Shown here piece after piece: positions 53,492 to 60,173 of a stretch of DNA of 64,000 nt. Made by a program: the position numbers and the translations under genes. The DNA lies in the NCBI RefSeq assembly GCF_005780165.1, contig NZ_VAUV01000008.1:186001-250000 (forward strand), given 5' to 3'. Below the pieces are notes generated by a model, which worked only from the letters and a program-made list of their open reading frames with translations, had not been told where the DNA came from and made no database searches. This DNA comes from Phragmitibacter flavus (GTDB lineage: Bacteria; Verrucomicrobiota; Verrucomicrobiia; Verrucomicrobiales; Verrucomicrobiaceae). Positions within the stretch are counted from its first letter, which is position 1. The number at the start of each line of letters is the position of its first letter.

Positions 53492-53809
53492 TCATGATGA
53501 GGGGGGATGTTCAGGACGGCGGTCAATTAGCAGGTGCCCAACCACAGAACCAACAAGTGCCCCAAAGCACGACGGGGTGGCATGAAGAATGAAATCAACT
53601 GAAAGACCAACTACCCAAGAACTAGTAGAGCCTGGAGTCGCCCAAATGGCAAGCCCATCAAAGTCACTCCAATCGCGCCGAACGAGATAAACCACGAAGC
53701 TGATGACTGGGCACAACAGGACAGCGGTGACTGGGTGCTTGCGAAGAACGAAACCCACGACCAAAGAGGCGACGAAGAACACCGAGAGGTATGAGATAAG
53801 TGGCTCCAT
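53492..53809 (-). CDS. Small cassette membrane protein
   Basis: The 105-aa protein has about three hydrophobic segments (LISYLSVFFVASLVVGFVL, HPVTAVLLCPVISFVVYLV and a C-terminal GALVGSVVGHLLI). No family is recognised. The ATG at 53809 is chosen because the frame upstream of it crosses an attC-like element. Confidence 0.68.
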   Translation of the reverse strand: MEPLISYLSVFFVASLVVGFVLRKHPVTAVLLCPVISFVVYLVRRDWSDFDGLAIWATPGSTSSWVVGLSVDFILHATPSCFGALVGSVVGHLLIDRRPEHPPSS

Positions 53810-53833
53810 GCTTGTGGGGGTCGTTACGGGGTA

Positions 53834-53878
53834 GCCGAACGTCCAAGAGGTGGCAGGCAAAGCCTCGCCGTGTTCGCT
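53834..53878 (-). repeat. Short attC-like element
   Basis: Bounded by GCCGAAC (53834-53840) and GTTCGCT (53872-53878). Short GGCAGG/CCTCGCC arms lie between. The assignment rests mainly on the cores and the position between two cassette genes. Confidence 0.4.
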
Positions 53879-53918
53879 TTCGTGATTGCGCGGTTTGGCA
53901 ACTCCTGAAGGAAGAACG

Positions 53919-54479
53919 CTACTTTTGCTTTCTCTGTAGTGGCATCGTCGCGCCGTCCTTGCTTGGTCCGTAGTAGGCTTCTGATTCCGAAACGAAGAGG
54001 AAATACCAGGTAGTCTTTTGACCACCTTGAGTTCCAGCTCCTGTCACCTCAACGAAGCCGCCAGCCCGCTTCCGCCAGGCGATCGACGTCGGATCTGCTC
54101 CACCGAATGACCGCGTCCCTTTCCCATCAGGTTCGAATGTGAAGTCTGTGCCCGTGGGGGTTTTCCAGACTGTTCCTTCAAATCCAAATTGGGTGGAGGT
54201 AGAAGCTACGACCGGTGCGCCATCATTGGAAACACCCTCAGCAGCTCCGATAGCCTTGAGTTCAGCCAAGACTTTGGCAACGTCGTCGAGTCGACCAGCC
54301 TTTGCGTGTTGCTGCATCAGGCTCCGTAGTTCCCTCTCGTAAGTGGCCTTCAATGGTTCCACTGCCTTCGAAACAGCATTTTCATAAGAGGCTTTCAAAC
54401 GATCCAGATTGTCCTGGGCAAAACAGAGCAATGGTAGCATGACCAGTCCGACGATGAGGTTTTGTGTTTTAGTTTTCAT
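53919..54479 (-). CDS. Exported cassette protein, unknown function
   Basis: The protein is about 186 aa. The signal peptide (LIVGLVMLPLLCFAQD) is followed by a helical region (residues ~25-75, RLKASYENAVSKAVEPLKAT) and a beta-rich domain (EGTVWKTPTGTDFTFEPDG to TTWYFLFVSESEAYYG) resembling a small lipocalin-like or 'WxxxxG' sheet found in other exported Verrucomicrobia and Planctomycetes proteins. The ATG at 54479 is chosen. Confidence 0.75.
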   Translation of the reverse strand: MKTKTQNLIVGLVMLPLLCFAQDNLDRLKASYENAVSKAVEPLKATYERELRSLMQQHAKAGRLDDVAKVLAELKAIGAAEGVSNDGAPVVASTSTQFGFEGTVWKTPTGTDFTFEPDGKGTRSFGGADPTSIAWRKRAGGFVEVTGAGTQGGQKTTWYFLFVSESEAYYGPSKDGATMPLQRKQK

Positions 54480-54491
54480 CAATTTTTCAAA

Positions 54492-54582
54492 GCGAACGAT
54501 GAGTGGTGGCACCGGTGAAATCAAGCTTCGATTCAACTAGAGACGTTATCGCTGGTTGCCACTCACGACTTGGGGGTTAGGC
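54492..54582 (-). repeat. attC site, family 3 copy 1
   Basis: Bounded by GCGAAC (54492) and GTTAGGC (54576-54582). The arms GAGTGG.GGCACCGG and CTGGTTGCCACTC pair. It is homologous to the elements at 59087 and 59683, but with diverged outer parts. Confidence 0.75.
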
Positions 54583-54954
54583 GCATTTCTCGGTTGCATC
54601 CATCTTGGAGTATTCAGTAGCCACGCGCGCGTCCAGCCAGTCGGGCCGCTGCTCCCAAGAAATGCGTAGCCAAGTGTGAACTCCGCCGCCATAATTCTAG
54701 GTAAGCCGATCGCCATCGAGTTGAAACTCGTGAACTCGCCATTCGTCGGTTGGTCGCAGTCTGGCAGAGATTGAGGTGGCTGATGCAGGCTCATACCAGT
54801 TCCGCATCGGCGCACGTTTGTCCGAGTTGGCGATAAAGACAACGAACGTGATGATCCGCCTACGCTCCTCGTCGATGAACATGAAGTCATTGTGGGTGGG
54901 GAACGTGGCAGAAGGGTAAGTCCAGAGGCCGCCGAAAGAGGACGCGATCATCAT
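54577..54954 (-). pseudogene. Cassette gene interrupted by an in-frame TAG
   Basis: One frame runs from ATG 54954 to TAA at 54577-54579, which lies in the attC core GCCTAAC as in intact cassettes. It is interrupted at 54697-54699 by TAG after ...QLDGDRLT. Beyond it the frame continues NYGGGVHTWLRISWEQR ... YSKMDATEKCA. Without the stop it would give ~125 aa, a plausible immunity- or heterocyst-like small protein of no known family. Either the gene is decaying or only the first 85 aa are used. Confidence 0.7.
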
Positions 54955-54956
54955 GC

Positions 54957-55012
54957 GCCTAACGTTCGATGCGCCGGGTTGTTCGTTGTTGCGGATGTGG
55001 GAGGAAAGATGG
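54957..55012 (-). repeat. Short attC-like element with perfect R' core
   Basis: On the - strand it ends AACGTTAGGC, a perfect R' core, at 54957-54966. The other end is poorly defined (CAACAACGAACAACCC). It separates the interrupted gene from the next membrane-protein gene. Confidence 0.5.
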
Positions 55013-55465
55013 TCATCCCGTGTTCTTTTGTTTAGAGTCGCGGAACAGGAACCATCCCGGTGAATGGATGCAGGCACTAAGCAAGAAAAGTGCAACAAGG
55101 TCGAGGAGCTTGTGCAACCACAGCAGCGGCAAACTCTGCGGTGTATGGAGAATGAAAGAGGCCGGACAAGCAAGCCAAGCCCAACAGTAGAATGCAAACC
55201 CGACGCCAGGAACGCCGGAACTGAATCTCCCGGTGACTCGGGTGAAGATGTAGCAGGCGCATGATAAGAGGTCGAAAAGCAAGCCAACGCCAAACAGCAA
55301 CGTTGGAAATGGATAGCGAGTAGCAAAAGGCTTGTTCGATGTCTCTTCAACGTGCCAAAATACGATGCTGGAAAATGAAACGATGATGATGAAAACCACG
55401 ACCCCTCGCCACTCGTCCCATCGCGAGAGTCTGCTTGTGATTGGGATCGGGGCTGGCGAACTCAT
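55013..55465 (-). CDS. Cassette membrane protein, unknown function
   Basis: The 150-aa protein has about four hydrophobic segments (VVVFIIIVSFSSIVFW, LLFGVGLLFDLLSCACYIF, GFAFYCWAWLACPASFIL and LLDLVALFLLSACI). No family is recognised. It is flanked by attC elements. Confidence 0.7.
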   Translation of the reverse strand: MSSPAPIPITSRLSRWDEWRGVVVFIIIVSFSSIVFWHVEETSNKPFATRYPFPTLLFGVGLLFDLLSCACYIFTRVTGRFSSGVPGVGFAFYCWAWLACPASFILHTPQSLPLLWLHKLLDLVALFLLSACIHSPGWFLFRDSKQKNTG

Positions 55466-55494
55466 GGTGCGATTTACAGAATGCGCTTATCTAA

Positions 55495-55584
55495 GCCTAA
55501 AGTCGAGCTCATCCACGGCGGGGAGGGAAGCCCGAATTCAAACTGGCGTGTTGCCCGCCGTTGGATGGAGCGGCTTGTTCGCAT
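55495..55584 (-). repeat. attC site, family 4 copy 1
   Basis: Homologous over about 75 bases to the element at 58324: GAGCTCATCCAC, GGGAGGGAAGCCCGAATTCA and GTTGCCCGCC.TTGGATGGAGC. The right core is GTTCGCA. The CATCC/GGATG arms pair. Confidence 0.75.
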
Positions 55585-55590
55585 TGTTTT

Positions 55591-55920
55591 TTAGGCAGGG
55601 GCATCGCTGTCGTCTTCATCGGGGTCGAAGGGGTAGAATGCCAATCCGGGCTTCCGCCAGGGCAGAATGGCCCGCCACCATGGAATTATGTAAGTCTCCT
55701 CCGAGACAGTTCGGGGTCGCAGGCCTGCATCATGTGCCGTCGTGAAGATGTCCTTCAAATCCGGATCTACGTCCATCGCAGCCATCACAATCTTGTATGC
55801 TTCCTCCGAATTGGGGGCAGCTGCACGTCTGCTTGTATAAAATCCGATTGCAGGAGCCTCCCCATCGCCCATGTCCAGACTGATGCCGGTCGTATGCAGG
55901 AGGAACTGATAGGTGGGCAT
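55591..55920 (-). CDS. Cassette protein related to the gene at 49631
   Basis: The 109-aa protein of unknown function shows the same layout as the 49631 protein: MPTYQFLLHT, GFYTSRRAAAPNSEEAY, and C-terminal GLAFYPFDPDEDD. Both lie in separate cassettes. The acidic C-terminus and small size are compatible with an immunity-type protein, but this is only a guess. Confidence 0.72.
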   Translation of the reverse strand: MPTYQFLLHTTGISLDMGDGEAPAIGFYTSRRAAAPNSEEAYKIVMAAMDVDPDLKDIFTTAHDAGLRPRTVSEETYIIPWWRAILPWRKPGLAFYPFDPDEDDSDAPA

Positions 55921-55926
55921 ATTTGA

Positions 55927-56051
55927 TGCGAACGATGAGCGCAGGCACCCCTACCAGCGGGGGCGAGCGTCGATCACCGGGTTGGGATCATGGTCAGGAA
56001 ATCATCGAAACTGGGCGGCTGGTAGGGGCTGCTCTGGCGCGGCTTGTTCTC
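55927..56051 (-). repeat. attC site with 11-bp paired arms
   Basis: CCCCTACCAGC (55948-55958) pairs perfectly with GCTGGTAGGGG (56018-56028). The left core is TGCGAAC and the right core GTTCTCC. Its interior resembles part of the element at 45228. Confidence 0.75.
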
Positions 56052-56060
56052 CGGTCTTTT

Positions 56061-56597
56061 TTAATCGACACCAAGGTCATGAACAAACTCATCGGAGTCT
56101 CGAAACTTGTCGATGCCTAATTGAGCTCGGATGATCTGCCGAACGACCTGCCGAACTTCCTCATCTGTCCAACTTCGCTCATCCCTCAGCTCATTCGCGT
56201 TCTGTGTGACCGCAATGGTAACAAGATCTCGCACAGTTGTTGGGGAAAAAATCCACCCTCTCCCAAATCGAAGGTTGGGAAGTGTGGCAAGAGAGGAATC
56301 ATGTCGGAACGAATCCCGAAGGTGCGATCGGCGTGACACGGGAAACAGGGTTTCAATCCGAGTGTGAAGCGCGACCTCAGAACGACTAGCGCCAACCGAT
56401 CCCATCAGACTGGCTCGAACACGGTGAAAAGCTCGTAGTGATATACATGCCCTCCGATCCCGTGTTGCCCCCACAGCTCTTTGAACATGAAAAATCAGGT
56501 GCGCCGGAGTGATCATTGCGCCTGCCTCAGCATCAGAAATAGCAATTCCAAAGGCCTCCTCAACGGCTATCACTAACTCTACGGCGTCGAGTCCCAT
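56061..56597 (-). CDS. Permuted acyl-carrier-protein-like cassette protein
   Basis: The 178-aa protein is unusual. Its N-terminus (MGLDAVELVIAVEEAFGIAI) looks like the second half of an acyl carrier protein. Its C-terminus (EEVRQVVRQIIRAQLGI ... DEFVHDLGVD) looks like the first half, so the fold appears circularly permuted. The Ser that would carry phosphopantetheine is Ala (MGLDAVEL), so it may not be a carrier. About 80 unrelated residues lie between. I recall similar proteins in Verrucomicrobia and Planctomycetes. Confidence 0.75.
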   Translation of the reverse strand: MGLDAVELVIAVEEAFGIAISDAEAGAMITPAHLIFHVQRAVGATRDRRACISLRAFHRVRASLMGSVGASRSEVALHTRIETLFPVSRRSHLRDSFRHDSSLATLPNLRFGRGWIFSPTTVRDLVTIAVTQNANELRDERSWTDEEVRQVVRQIIRAQLGIDKFRDSDEFVHDLGVD

Positions 56598-56604
56598 AAT
56601 TTCT

Positions 56605-56664
56605 GGAGAGCGTTAAAGATGAGCCACGGCCGCTTGGGCCGTTGGCTCTGGCGACTGGTTAGCC
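56605..56664 (-). repeat. Compact attC site with GTTAGCC core
   Basis: On the - strand it begins GGCTAACCAG (overlapping the stop of the next gene), has CAGAGCC and GGCTCAT arms around a CGGCCCAAGCGGCCG centre, and ends TTTAACGC. About 60 bases, the classical size of class-1-type attC sites. Confidence 0.75.
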
Positions 56665-57120
56665 ACTTCCCTCATCCACCGTAAGGGTCGGAGTTCTGAT
56701 CTCATAAACCTCGTGAAAAATGCGTAGAGCAAAATCTGTCGCATTTTTGGGGTCTTTTTCAAAATCGGCTTGGTAGGTCTGAATGGTCGTGGATTTTAAT
56801 GTCTTCGGGTCGCGGGACTCCATCTGGATCGGTCGCGCCACGCCGATGCTTCTAAAAACGCGCGCTATCTTCTTTTTTTCTTCGTCCGACTTACCAACGA
56901 GCGGAATATCGATAAAAAGGATATTCTGCTCGAAACCGAACTGAACGAACTTGTCACTTGGCGAATCCGTAAAAACTGCCCATGGGTGCTTTTCCGAGCC
57001 GCGCAACGCGAGCTTACCCAAAGCGCTTTCAACGAGCATCACGGTCGCTTTCTCTCCTCCGCGAGCTTCGCAAAGACTCAACACGATCAAAAATGCTGCG
57101 AGAGTGTATATCGAACGCAT
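56659..57120 (-). CDS. Exported cassette protein, unknown function
   Basis: The 153-aa protein has a signal peptide (IYTLAAFLIVLSLCEARGG) and a soluble domain (VMLVESALGKLALRG, FGFEQNILFIDIPLVG, KKKIARVFRSIGVARP). No family is recognised. Its TAA stop is in the attC core GGCTAAC, as expected for a cassette gene. Confidence 0.78.
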   Translation of the reverse strand: MRSIYTLAAFLIVLSLCEARGGEKATVMLVESALGKLALRGSEKHPWAVFTDSPSDKFVQFGFEQNILFIDIPLVGKSDEEKKKIARVFRSIGVARPIQMESRDPKTLKSTTIQTYQADFEKDPKNATDFALRIFHEVYEIRTPTLTVDEGSG

Positions 57121-57130
57121 GTTTTTCTTT

Positions 57131-57194
57131 GGCTAACGTTGGAGCTCAGACACGAGGGCCGAAGGGCCGAGTTGTCTGTGACGATTGGTTAGCC
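57131..57194 (-). repeat. Textbook attC site
   Basis: On the - strand: GGCTAACC (R'') ... CACAGACAA arm, CGGCCCTTCGGCC centre, TGTCTGAG arm ... CAACGTTAGCC (R'). Both core sites match the GTTRRRY consensus. Length 64 bases. Confidence 0.88.
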
Positions 57195-57643
57195 TCTTCC
57201 TTCATAACGCCGATTCGCTTTACACGCTCCGCCAGTGCAAGCACACGACCTCCAATTTCCTCATCGGGCAATCGTGGATTAAAGACAGTGGAAAAAGAAA
57301 ACTCTTCGTCACCGGGGACGGGGAGCTCGGCGCGAGCAACCGCGCCCGACGGATTGAGGCATGATACCGAAAGTCGGTAGAATTCAGCTTCGAACTGCCT
57401 CATCGACTTCGCGCCGCTCGCTTGAAAAGCCGGCCAATCGGACTTCCTGGAATCTCGAAGATTATTCGTGCGCATGGAAAAACCCTCGAATGCTCTCTTG
57501 ATCGCGGCACCGATAGTTTGTGGCGATGCGACGGGCAACACGATAGGCACATCTTGCTCGTAGAGAATGCCATCTGGCGTCGAGTGGCACGGCGCGACGA
57601 TTACGGCATTCGGTCCGACATAGACTGCGAGCGACGGATTCAT
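57146..57643 (-). CDS. CdiI-like / immunity-like cassette protein with attC-encoded tail
   Basis: The 165-aa protein has a beta-rich body with KSMRQFEAEFYRLSVSC, ARAELPVPGDEEFSFS and NPRLPDEEIGGRVLALAERV. This reminds me of contact-dependent inhibition immunity proteins; I am only moderately sure. The last ~16 residues (ANQSSQTTRPFGPRV) are encoded by the attC at 57131. The ATG at 57643 is preferred. Confidence 0.7.
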   Translation of the reverse strand: MNPSLAVYVGPNAVIVAPCHSTPDGILYEQDVPIVLPVASPQTIGAAIKRAFEGFSMRTNNLRDSRKSDWPAFQASGAKSMRQFEAEFYRLSVSCLNPSGAVARAELPVPGDEEFSFSTVFNPRLPDEEIGGRVLALAERVKRIGVMKEEANQSSQTTRPFGPRV

Positions 57644-57652
57644 CTTTCTTTG

Positions 57653-57790
57653 GCTAACGATAGGCCTGGCACCTGCTACCGGGAGCGCCCCTCCGCTTCA
57701 GGTTTAGGTTTCTCGCCACCCTCCGACTCCAACTGGGAACGGGTTGCGGGTTGCCCAGGGCCGGCTTGTCCAGCGCCGGGTTGTTCGGCA
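57653..57790 (-). repeat. attC site, family 2 copy 2
   Basis: Bounded by GGCTAAC (57653-57659) and GTTCGGC (57784-57790). Closely similar to 52685 over about 110 bases, but with a GC-rich extension (GCCGGCTTGTCCAGCGCCGGG). It encodes the last ~38 codons of the gene at 57676. Confidence 0.78.
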
Positions 57791-58317
57791 TTGGGTGCGT
57801 TCTCTGGCGCGAGAATCGCACGAAGGCTAGGACCAGCACGGAAACTCCAAGGGGCGTTCATGAAGATGTCTGAGATACGCCAAGCCTTTTCAGAGCGCTG
57901 CAACACGATGACGTCAATCCAACGAGCCTTCTCGCCGTTCAGACTCCATTCCAAATAGACGGGAATGCTTGCGAATTGGTCATGCACAAGCGGCCGTCCG
58001 AGGGAGAAGCTATCAACCCCCTCCCAAAGGCTTGCGAATAGATTGCCTTCAATCCAAGGCGGCTTATCCGACGGATATTTCTTAATGAAGGCTGCTTGCG
58101 CTCGCCTCGCTTGCTCGATCGTTTCGGTGAGTTCATCCGTAAAGATGGGCGCAAATGTCTTCATCGCCGATTCTGACGGCAATCCCCGTGGACCGAGCTT
58201 CACGTAAGCGATGTAGAAAGCCTCGGCTACTCGAACCGCCTCGCTCTCACCTTGGTTGCCGCGGACCGGTTGTGAGAGTGACAACCCAAATAACAATAGA
58301 AGAAGGGTGAGTCTCAT
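57676..58317 (-). CDS. Exported DUF3828-like cassette protein with attC-encoded tail
   Basis: The protein is about 213 aa. The signal peptide (LTLLLLLFGLSLSQPVRG) is followed by a DUF3828-like domain (AVRVAEAFYIAYVKLG, FTDELTETIEQARRAQAAF, VEWSL/LEWSLNGEKARWIDVIV, WRISDIFM). The C-terminal ~38 residues, ending KPKPEAEGRSR, come from the attC and match the tail of the protein at 52710. The ATG at 58317 is preferred to an upstream TTG. Confidence 0.8.
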   Translation of the reverse strand: MRLTLLLLLFGLSLSQPVRGNQGESEAVRVAEAFYIAYVKLGPRGLPSESAMKTFAPIFTDELTETIEQARRAQAAFIKKYPSDKPPWIEGNLFASLWEGVDSFSLGRPLVHDQFASIPVYLEWSLNGEKARWIDVIVLQRSEKAWRISDIFMNAPWSFRAGPSLRAILAPENAPNAEQPGAGQAGPGQPATRSQLESEGGEKPKPEAEGRSR

Positions 58318-58323
58318 TTTGTT

Positions 58324-58412
58324 GCCCAACGTCTAGCTCATCCACAGCAGGGAGGGAAGCCCGAATTCAAACTGGAGCGTTGCCCGCCTTTGGATGGAGC
58401 GTCTTGTTCGGT
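58324..58412 (-). repeat. attC site, family 4 copy 2
   Basis: On the - strand it ends GACGTTGGGC, a full GTTRRRY R' core, and starts at ACCGAACAAGACGC. The arms GCTCCATCC and GGATGAGC pair. Homologous to 55495. Confidence 0.82.
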
Positions 58413-58437
58413 TTGTCTTCATTTGTTGCTGCTTAAT

Positions 58438-58683
58438 TCAGTCGCCACCACAATCACCACCAGCGTCACAGCCGTCAAATCCCCATCCCGTGGATGCATC
58501 ACCGCTGCTCCCTGAGCCTCCCGGTCTTGAGGTCCGCCGTGCTCGCGCATTCTCGGCATCCATCAGCTTCTTCTCTGCATCAGTAAGTTTCATCGAGTCA
58601 GGTAGTGGGCGGTGACATCCGGGACAAAACCCTACTCTTCTAGAGAGAATCTGCTCACCGCATTCTGGACAGTGCAATGCCAT
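58438..58683 (-). CDS. Small zinc-ribbon cassette protein
   Basis: The 81-aa protein has two Cys-X2-Cys knuckles (HCPECGEQI and FCPGCHRPL) forming a zinc ribbon. A charged helix follows (KLTDAEKKLMDAENARARR), then a Gly/Asp/Cys-rich tail. It may bind nucleic acid or protein. The ATG at 58683 is chosen; the frame to 58761 runs through an attC-like element. Confidence 0.75.
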   Translation of the reverse strand: MALHCPECGEQILSRRVGFCPGCHRPLPDSMKLTDAEKKLMDAENARARRTSRPGGSGSSGDASTGWGFDGCDAGGDCGGD

Positions 58684-58684
58684 G

Positions 58685-58750
58685 TTTGTAACGCAATAGG
58701 TGAGGCACGGGCGGACAACGCCAGCCCGCCGCACGATCAAACTCTCTAAC
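58685..58750. repeat. Possible attC element between divergent cassette genes
   Basis: About 65 bases with GGCGGAC/GCCCGCC arms (one wobble) around AACGCCA, and TTGTAAC/CTCTAAC ends. It sits between two divergent genes. If it is not an attC, those two genes share one cassette. Confidence 0.4.
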
Positions 58751-58754
58751 CACC

Positions 58755-59099
58755 ATGCCACTCCGAAACAACACCGCCCCGCCCGTTGCTCTCGACCGAC
58801 TTGTTCAGCGTCTTGATGCGCTGGTCACGCTCGGCGTCCCCGTCCCCGTAAAGATCGCTGGCCTAAAAAAGCTGGCTACGATGGGAGAGATTGGGGAACG
58901 CATCTTCCGCAAGTGTGTGGAAGTCCTCGAAGTCACCAACAAGAAGCGTCAATACTGGCCGCTGATGGATCTACTGATGGTAGAGCGTGCCATCGCGGAA
59001 CAATGCTTCCCGGCCGCAGAATCGGCAGTGCCGGAACACATGCGAAACGCCCCCGAATGGCTCACTGAGTCGGAAACGATTCTTCCGCTGAACGTCTAG
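58755..59099 (+). CDS. Cassette protein on the + strand, unknown function
   Basis: The 114-aa protein is helical and soluble (ALDRLVQRLDALVTLGVPVP, KKLATMGEIGERIFRKCVEV). No family is recognised. It reads against the array direction. Its stop TAG lies in AACGTCTAGC at the edge of the attC at 59087. Confidence 0.72.
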   Translation: MPLRNNTAPPVALDRLVQRLDALVTLGVPVPVKIAGLKKLATMGEIGERIFRKCVEVLEVTNKKRQYWPLMDLLMVERAIAEQCFPAAESAVPEHMRNAPEWLTESETILPLNV

Positions 59100-59175
59100 C
59101 TGTGGCACCGGCGAAATGGAAGCTCGAATTTAACTAGGGGCGTTATCGCCGGTTGCCACAAGCGTCTTGTTCGCT
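59087..59175 (-). repeat. attC site, family 3 copy 2
   Basis: Nearly identical to the element at 59683: AACGTCTAGCTGTGGCACCG, GATGGAAGCTCGAATT-like centre and CGTTATCGCCGGTTGCCAC. The arms GTGGCACCGG/CCGGTTGCCAC pair. The right core is GTTCGCT. It encodes the last 11 codons of the SUKH gene. Confidence 0.85.
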
Positions 59176-59676
59176 TTTTGATTTGATGATGGCGCGTTGC
59201 ACCAATCCCATGAATTCGTCGAGTGAATGTGTCACGACATCCAGTTCACCAGTCTCGTGGTCATGAAAAAGAATCGGGTGAGGTTTGTCCAACGGGTCAA
59301 ACACATACTCGTTCCCACACCCATCGTTGGCGATACTGACAAACCGTTCACAGCCAGGCCACGACTCACGCATGGAGTCTGCGTCGAGCGGCTCGAAGAA
59401 GGCAATGCTCCAGTCTTCATCATTGATTGTGAGGTCGCAACCCTCCATCACAAGGACGCCGCCGTAGAAGTCTTTCAAGGTCGCCGGAAGGCTGGTGTTA
59501 AAGTGATCTTCAATTGAAGCAAAGTCCGGAGAGCGTAGCCTCTCTTGGAACCTTCTGGTGTAATCGTCGTTCTTCCTCTTATCGAAGAGCGCCCGGATCT
59601 TACTCCAAATCCAAACGACACCGATCGCCGGAAGAGCTAGAACCGCAATCAAAACGTAAACCTCAAGATCGGACAT
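59143..59676 (-). CDS. SMI1/KNR4 (SUKH) family protein with N-terminal membrane helix
   Basis: The 177-aa protein has a membrane helix (residues ~5-24, EVYVLIAVLALPAIGVVWIW) and a SUKH domain: IEDHFNTSLPATLKDFYGGVLV, then FVSIANDGCGNEYVFDP and a DVVTHSLDEFMG end. SUKH proteins are common immunity proteins against polymorphic toxins. The last residues EQDACGNRR come from the attC. No cognate toxin is nearby. Confidence 0.87.
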   Translation of the reverse strand: MSDLEVYVLIAVLALPAIGVVWIWSKIRALFDKRKNDDYTRRFQERLRSPDFASIEDHFNTSLPATLKDFYGGVLVMEGCDLTINDEDWSIAFFEPLDADSMRESWPGCERFVSIANDGCGNEYVFDPLDKPHPILFHDHETGELDVVTHSLDEFMGLVQRAIIKSKSEQDACGNRR

Positions 59677-59682
59677 GTATAG

Positions 59683-59770
59683 AGCGAACGTCTAGCTGTG
59701 GCACCGGCGAAATGGAAGCTCGAATTCAAGAAGGACGTTATCGCCGGTTGCCACTAGCGTCTTGTTCGCC
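59683..59770 (-). repeat. attC site, family 3 copy 3
   Basis: The attC of the first cassette. Left core AGCGAAC, right core GTTCGCC (59764-59770), paired GTGGCACCGGCG/CGCCGGTTGCCAC arms. Almost identical to 59087, which suggests recent duplication or cassette capture from the same source array. Confidence 0.85.
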
Positions 59771-60166
59771 TTTGGTTGTTGCTGCTAGCGTCGCATGCTT
59801 CTTAGCCAGAAGGTTGAGCACATTATAGCCAGCGGTTGGGATATCGTCACGTCCAGAAACCTCAAGAGGCCACTCCCACCAAGGCACGACCTCCCCGATA
59901 ATCTCCCCTCCGCTCATTGTAATGGCCTTGATGTGAGCGAATCGCGTTGCAATCACCTCTCGATTCTCGATCTCCGATGCTCTCGGCGGCGCATCTCCAT
60001 TCCAGTCTAAAAGACCTGCGAGAAACGAACGGGTCTCACGCTTGCCTTCTCGGTTGAGGTGAAGTGCAAGAACGACGCCGCATCCGAATCGGTCGTCATC
60101 AATCGGAATGCTCCAGAAATGTCCTGGCTTTAAGTAGCTCGTCGACTTTGGGCAGAAGGGCTTCAT
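59738..60166 (-). CDS. Imm26-family immunity-like protein (first cassette)
   Basis: The 142-aa protein begins with YLKPGHFWSIPIDDDRFGCG, the hallmark of Imm26-type immunity proteins, and continues with strand-rich segments (ETRSFLAGLLDWNGD, GEVVPWWEWPLEVSGRDD). It is the first cassette, next to the attI core, with its ATG only about ten bases inside. It would be expressed from a promoter in the region up to intI. The last residues (EQDASGNRR) come from the attC. Confidence 0.83.
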   Translation of the reverse strand: MKPFCPKSTSYLKPGHFWSIPIDDDRFGCGVVLALHLNREGKRETRSFLAGLLDWNGDAPPRASEIENREVIATRFAHIKAITMSGGEIIGEVVPWWEWPLEVSGRDDIPTAGYNVLNLLAKKHATLAATTKGEQDASGNRR

Positions 60167-60173
60167 TTTTGGG

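Noticed and set aside
50174-54954. Stop-codon recoding (selenocysteine or pyrrolysine) at the in-frame stops
   Set aside because: Both TGA and TAG are involved, no SECIS-like hairpin is evident, and two positions look like simple Trp-to-stop changes. Gene decay is the simpler reading.
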